In this document: positions 31,357 through 34,385 of the stretch, one piece after another
Layout of the letters: every line of letters starts with the position of its first letter
How positions within the stretch are numbered: position 1 is the stretch's first letter
Made by a program: the position numbers and the translations under genes
Source: Myxococcales bacterium
GTDB lineage: Bacteria > Myxococcota_A > Polyangia > Fen-1088
Direction: 5' to 3'
DNA: 34,385 nucleotides
Assembly: GCA_003136095.1 (NCBI GenBank)
Contig: PNBO01000148.1
Coordinates: 2,832-37,216 of the forward strand
The notes under the pieces: generated by a model
Seen by the model: only the letters and a program-made list of their open reading frames with translations
The model's database searches: none
Told to the model about the DNA's origin: nothing

Positions 31357-32631
31357 ATGATCCACGAACCAGAACGAGAGTGCATGGCGAAGGACACGCT
31401 GGCCGCGCTCCAGTTGGAGGCGCTGCAGGCGGTCATGGTGCGCACGTACCTGCACGTGCCGTTCTACCGCAAGCGTTTCGACGGCAGCCGCATCGATCCC
31501 GACGACGTGCGCGCGCTCGATGACTTGCGGCGCCTGCCTTTCACGACCCGCGAGGATCTGCAGGCCAACTACCCCTATGGCCTGTTCGCCGTGCCCTTGC
31601 GCGAGGTCGTGCGCATTCACGCCTCGACGTGCATGTCGGTCGTCGTGGGGTACACGCGCAACGACATCAAGACCTGGTCCGATCTCATGGCGCGCGTGCT
31701 GGTGGCCGGCGGTGTGAGCAAGGACGATGTGGTTCAGATTGCGCTCGGTTACAACCTGTCCACCGGCGGATTCGGCGTCCACTACGGGGCCGAGCGCATT
31801 GGCGCCTCGGTCATCCCGACATCAACGGGAAACACCCGCCGGCAGATCAAGATCATGCGCGATTTCAAGACCACGGCCCTGGTGGCCACGCCCGGCTACG
31901 CTGCCCTGCTGGGACGCACCCTGCAAGAACAGGGGGCGCCGCGGGGCGCTCTGTCGCTGCGCGTGGCCCTGCTGGGCGGGGAGCCCCTGTCCGACATCCT
32001 TCGGCAGGAGATCCAGGATTGCCTGGGCGTGGTGGCGACCGACAACTACGGGTTGTCCGAGGTCATGGGGCCGGGCGTCGCGGGAGAGTGCCAGGAGCGC
32101 AACGGGCTGCACGTCAACGAAGACCATTTCCTGGTCGAGATCGTCGATCCGTCAAGCCTGGCGCCTGTGGCCCCGGGCGAGCCCGGCGAGTTGGTGATCA
32201 CCACGCTCTCCAAGGAGGCATTTCCCGTGATCCGGTTCCGCACGCGCGACGTGACTCGCCTGTTGCCGGGGACATGTCCGTGCGGTCGCACCACCCGGCG
32301 CATGGCGCGGGTCGAGCGGCGCAGCGACGACATTTTCATCGTGCGTGGAGTGAAGGTGGACCCGCGCCGGGTAGCCGAGCTGTTCGTCGAGATCGAAGGG
32401 CATGCCTCGGCGCACCGGATCCAGATCGAGCGGGAAGGGGGCATGGACAGCCTCACCCTCCTGGTGGGCGTGGAGGATTCAAGCGACTTCGACGAGGTGA
32501 GAAAACAACAAACCCGTCTGGAGCGTTTGCGCCGCGGGCTTTCTTCGGAGCTGGGGCTCAGCGTGACGCTGCGCCTCGTGGAGCGCGGTTCTCTCGATCC
32601 TTCCCCGTCGAAGACCCCGGGCCCTGGCTAG
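31357..32631 (+). CDS. paaK: Phenylacetate-CoA ligase-like protein with deleted P-loop
   Basis: The 424-residue product starts MIHEPERECMAKDTLAALQ, matching the usual opening of PaaK-type acyl-CoA ligases. Other family motifs are intact: VPFYRKRF, LPFTTREDLQANYPYGLF, VTRLLPGTCPCGR, DNYGLSEVMGPGVAGEC and RSDDIFIVRGVKVDPRRV. The ATP-binding P-loop is not. Where the family has ASSGTTGKP before the VVGYTRNDI stretch, this protein reads ASTCMSV (residues 89-95), three residues shorter, in frame. Adenylation would be hard without it, so the enzyme may be inactive or changed in role. An in-frame GTG at 31348 overlaps the livF stop and is an alternative start. In intact form it would activate an aromatic acid from amino-acid breakdown. 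Confidence 0.9.
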   Translation: MIHEPERECMAKDTLAALQLEALQAVMVRTYLHVPFYRKRFDGSRIDPDDVRALDDLRRLPFTTREDLQANYPYGLFAVPLREVVRIHASTCMSVVVGYTRNDIKTWSDLMARVLVAGGVSKDDVVQIALGYNLSTGGFGVHYGAERIGASVIPTSTGNTRRQIKIMRDFKTTALVATPGYAALLGRTLQEQGAPRGALSLRVALLGGEPLSDILRQEIQDCLGVVATDNYGLSEVMGPGVAGECQERNGLHVNEDHFLVEIVDPSSLAPVAPGEPGELVITTLSKEAFPVIRFRTRDVTRLLPGTCPCGRTTRRMARVERRSDDIFIVRGVKVDPRRVAELFVEIEGHASAHRIQIEREGGMDSLTLLVGVEDSSDFDEVRKQQTRLERLRRGLSSELGLSVTLRLVERGSLDPSPSKTPGPG

Positions 32632-32702
32632 CAGCCCCTGGGTTTCCAAGTCAGATCGCCTACCACACCTTACTGCGGCGCCGTTACTCCTACACCGACG
32701 CA

Positions 32703-32727
32703 CGACGATGGTTCATCGTCGGTTTCT
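32703..32727 (+). terminator. Rho-independent-like terminator after the ligase gene
   Basis: CGACGATG (32703-32710), loop GTT, CATCGTCG (32714-32721) is a perfect 8-base stem followed by GTTTCTT. It lies about 70 bases after the ligase stop and before the GH16 gene, and probably ends the ACT-liv-paaK transcript. Confidence 0.6.
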
Positions 32728-32836
32728 TGGCCAGTTTTGTTGCCGCGCCAATCATCAGTAGTGTCATGATGAATCCTGCGGCGCCGTTGTCTCCTGCAAA
32801 TGGGCAGCAGCGAGCGCCAAGTCCTGTGGACTTGCA

Positions 32837-34180
32837 ATGAAGAGATCAACGCTGGTTCTGCTCGCGCTGGGACTGGGGGCCTTCGCCGGCTGCACCGTGA
32901 ATGGTACCGGGCTGGGGGGGGCGTCCGGCAACACGGGTGGCGCCGCTGGCGACACGGGGTCGGGTGGGCAGGGCGGCTCGGCAACCGCGACCAGCGGAAC
33001 TGGCGGCCTAGGCACGGGTGGCGGTCAAGGCGGCGACGCTGCGACATCATCCAGCGACGCTCGCAGAGCCGACGCCGTGCCGAACAGCGGGGGCGCGACG
33101 GGCACGGGCGGAGTCGTGGGGACGGGGGGAACCGTGGCTTCCGGCGGCGTGACCAGCGGCGGTGGGGCGTTGGGATCCGGTGGGAGCATGGGGGTGGATG
33201 GTGGGGTGGCGACGGGAGGCATGTCGGGCACCGGCGGCCAGACGGGTTCGGGGGGCGGGATCGGCGGCTCGCCCAATCCAGATGGCGCTCGCGATACTGT
33301 CGATGCTCGCCGCGATGGTTCGCGGGACGGCACCATGGATCGCGGAGCCGACACTCCGCTGGGCTCCGACGCTGCCCCCGTACTGGACACGCCTCCGGAT
33401 GTGCCTTACGTCGAGAGCGATGGCAGCTATTCTGGGGAAGCCCCGCTCAGCGAAGCCGGGTCGCCGCTCGTCATGGTCTGGTCCGACGAGTTCAATGGCG
33501 AAGCCAACACCGGCATCGACCTGGCCAAGTGGAGCTACGTGACCTGGGCACCCGGTCAGGTGAACAACGAGGCCCAGCAGTACACGAGCAGTCTCGCCAA
33601 CGTATTCCAGGACGGGAATGGCCACCTCGTCATCCGCGGTCTGTACACCGCGGCCGCGACCAATCCCTATACCTCGGGACGCATCGACACCAAGGGCAAG
33701 GTCGCGTTCGGCCCAGGCCATCGAATCGAGGTCCGCGCCAGACTGCCCGCCGGACTAGGCTCCTTCCCCGCCCTTATCATGCTGGGGACCAGCGGGACCT
33801 GGCCGGGCAACGGGGAACTGGCGCTCATGGAACAATACGGACAGGACAAGAGCTGGTTCTACGCGACCGCCTCCGCCGGCAGTGGCGCGGGGTCGGGCAC
33901 CACCAGTGCCACCAAGTACTCGTTCCCGGATGCGATCACCGCGAGCGCCGACTTCCATGTCTATGCGCTCGACTGGTACTTCGATCACCTTGTATTCCAG
34001 GTGGACGGCAACCCGATCGTAAGCAGCAACTACGCCACGTCGTCGCCGTTCTACAACATCACGGAATACATCGTTCTGGACGTGGCGCTTGGCGGGGACA
34101 TGGGCGGCGCCATTGACAACAACGCATTCCCCATGGACATGGTCATGGTCGTCGACTACGTCCGCGTCTACCAATTCTAG
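32837..34180 (+). CDS. GH16-family glycoside hydrolase-like lipoprotein with altered catalytic motif
   Basis: The 447-residue product has a signal peptide ending AFAGC, lipidated at Cys19. Residues about 20-205 are a long Gly/Thr/Ser-rich linker with GTGG repeats and then an Asp/Pro-rich part. The GH16 jelly-roll fold follows: VWSDEFNGEANTGIDLAKW, NNEAQQYTSSLANVF, GRIDTKGKVAFGPG, HVYALDWYFDHLVFQVDG and, at the end, MVVDYVRVYQF. GH16 enzymes cut beta-1,3 or related glucans with E-X-D-X-X-E. Here the motif is ELALME (Glu327 to Glu332): both Glu are kept but Asp is replaced by Ala329. Activity is therefore in doubt; it may bind glucan instead. No good ribosome binding site is visible. Confidence 0.85.
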   Translation: MKRSTLVLLALGLGAFAGCTVNGTGLGGASGNTGGAAGDTGSGGQGGSATATSGTGGLGTGGGQGGDAATSSSDARRADAVPNSGGATGTGGVVGTGGTVASGGVTSGGGALGSGGSMGVDGGVATGGMSGTGGQTGSGGGIGGSPNPDGARDTVDARRDGSRDGTMDRGADTPLGSDAAPVLDTPPDVPYVESDGSYSGEAPLSEAGSPLVMVWSDEFNGEANTGIDLAKWSYVTWAPGQVNNEAQQYTSSLANVFQDGNGHLVIRGLYTAAATNPYTSGRIDTKGKVAFGPGHRIEVRARLPAGLGSFPALIMLGTSGTWPGNGELALMEQYGQDKSWFYATASAGSGAGSGTTSATKYSFPDAITASADFHVYALDWYFDHLVFQVDGNPIVSSNYATSSPFYNITEYIVLDVALGGDMGGAIDNNAFPMDMVMVVDYVRVYQF

Positions 34181-34193
34181 TTGTGACCTAGAG

Positions 34194-34385
34194 TTACCAT
34201 GACCGGATGTCGAGGCCGCGGGCCACGCGCTCGTGGTGCCGGGACGGCGGCTTGCCGTACCAGGCGGTCTTGGCGGCGGGCGCGGCCTCGAGCTCGAAGG
34301 GGATGAAAAGCAGCTTCAAGAAGCGGTTGCGGCCGATGCGCTCCCAGCCCACCACGCCCAGCAAGGCTTCCCACATGTAGTCGCC
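34194..34385 (-). CDS. C-terminus of an unknown protein (5' end outside window)
   Basis: A minus-strand frame is open from the right edge to a TAA at 34196-34194. It encodes the last 63 residues, starting GDYMWEALLGVVGWERIG and ending GLDIRSW, with FLKLLFIPFELEAAPAAK between. The composition is protein-like, with clustered aromatic residues, while the competing frame over the same bases is Arg/Pro-rich and shadow-like. It converges on the GH16 gene with a 13-base gap. No family is recognised from this piece. Confidence 0.5.
   Translation of the reverse strand, partial: GDYMWEALLGVVGWERIGRNRFLKLLFIPFELEAAPAAKTAWYGKPPSRHHERVARGLDIRSW

Noticed and set aside
34177-34374. Minus-strand frame of 65 residues at the right edge
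   Set aside because: It overlaps the better frame at 34194-34385 and is Arg/Pro-rich; it also overlaps the end of the GH16 gene.

Overview
The window is a high-GC, gene-dense chromosomal segment from a Gram-negative bacterium. Its flavour is that of the Myxococcota (Polyangia or another deltaproteobacterial-type lineage). The reasons are several secreted lipoproteins with long Gly/Thr/Ser or Pro/Asp-rich linkers, Cys-rich modules typical of myxobacterial secreted proteins, a PilZ protein, TIG and Ig-type surface proteins, and a branched-chain amino-acid ABC operon linked to ACT and PaaK genes. This placement rests on gene style, not on a marker-gene tree.

Layout. 1-1153: the 3' end of lon, then two different tRNA-Ser genes (anticodons TGA and GCT) separated by a tandem palindromic repeat. 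1196-4337: an accessory surface block with two Cys-rich small lipoproteins facing each other, an outer-membrane barrel protein, a repeat-bearing lipoprotein and a 58-residue small gene. 4650-7851: a tight housekeeping cluster, proS-pyrF-rlmB. 8090-11310: a divergent pair, a polytopic membrane protein and an orphan GspF-type protein. 11312-17209 (minus strand): four genes in which every junction is a 4-base start/stop overlap, encoding a TIG lipoprotein, a sensor histidine kinase, a FecR-domain protein and an Ig plus beta-barrel protein. 17295-18631: small genes (an unknown 80-mer, acylphosphatase, a Trm112/YcaR-like protein, PilZ). 18715-22515: an FAD-type oxidoreductase divergent from accD-folC. 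22598-25933: an AMIN-like protein and a large Ig-like lipoprotein. 26144-32631: ACT protein, livK, livH, livM, livG, livF and a PaaK-like ligase. 32837-34180: a GH16-type lipoprotein. The right edge holds the C-terminus of an unknown minus-strand gene.

The strongest candidate for an undescribed system is the coupled four-gene operon at 11312-17209. It joins a two-component sensor kinase to a surface lipoprotein, a periplasmic FecR-like domain and an outer-membrane barrel, with no response regulator next to it. The N-terminus of its last gene, including part of the signal peptide, is encoded by a dispersed palindromic repeat element. Other points of note are an in-frame loss of the ATP-binding P-loop in the PaaK-like ligase, an Asp-to-Ala change in the GH16 catalytic motif, a lipoprotein made of degenerate Tyr/Pro-Asp-Ala repeats, and a recurrent GGGAACCC/GGGTTCCC hairpin at gene ends.
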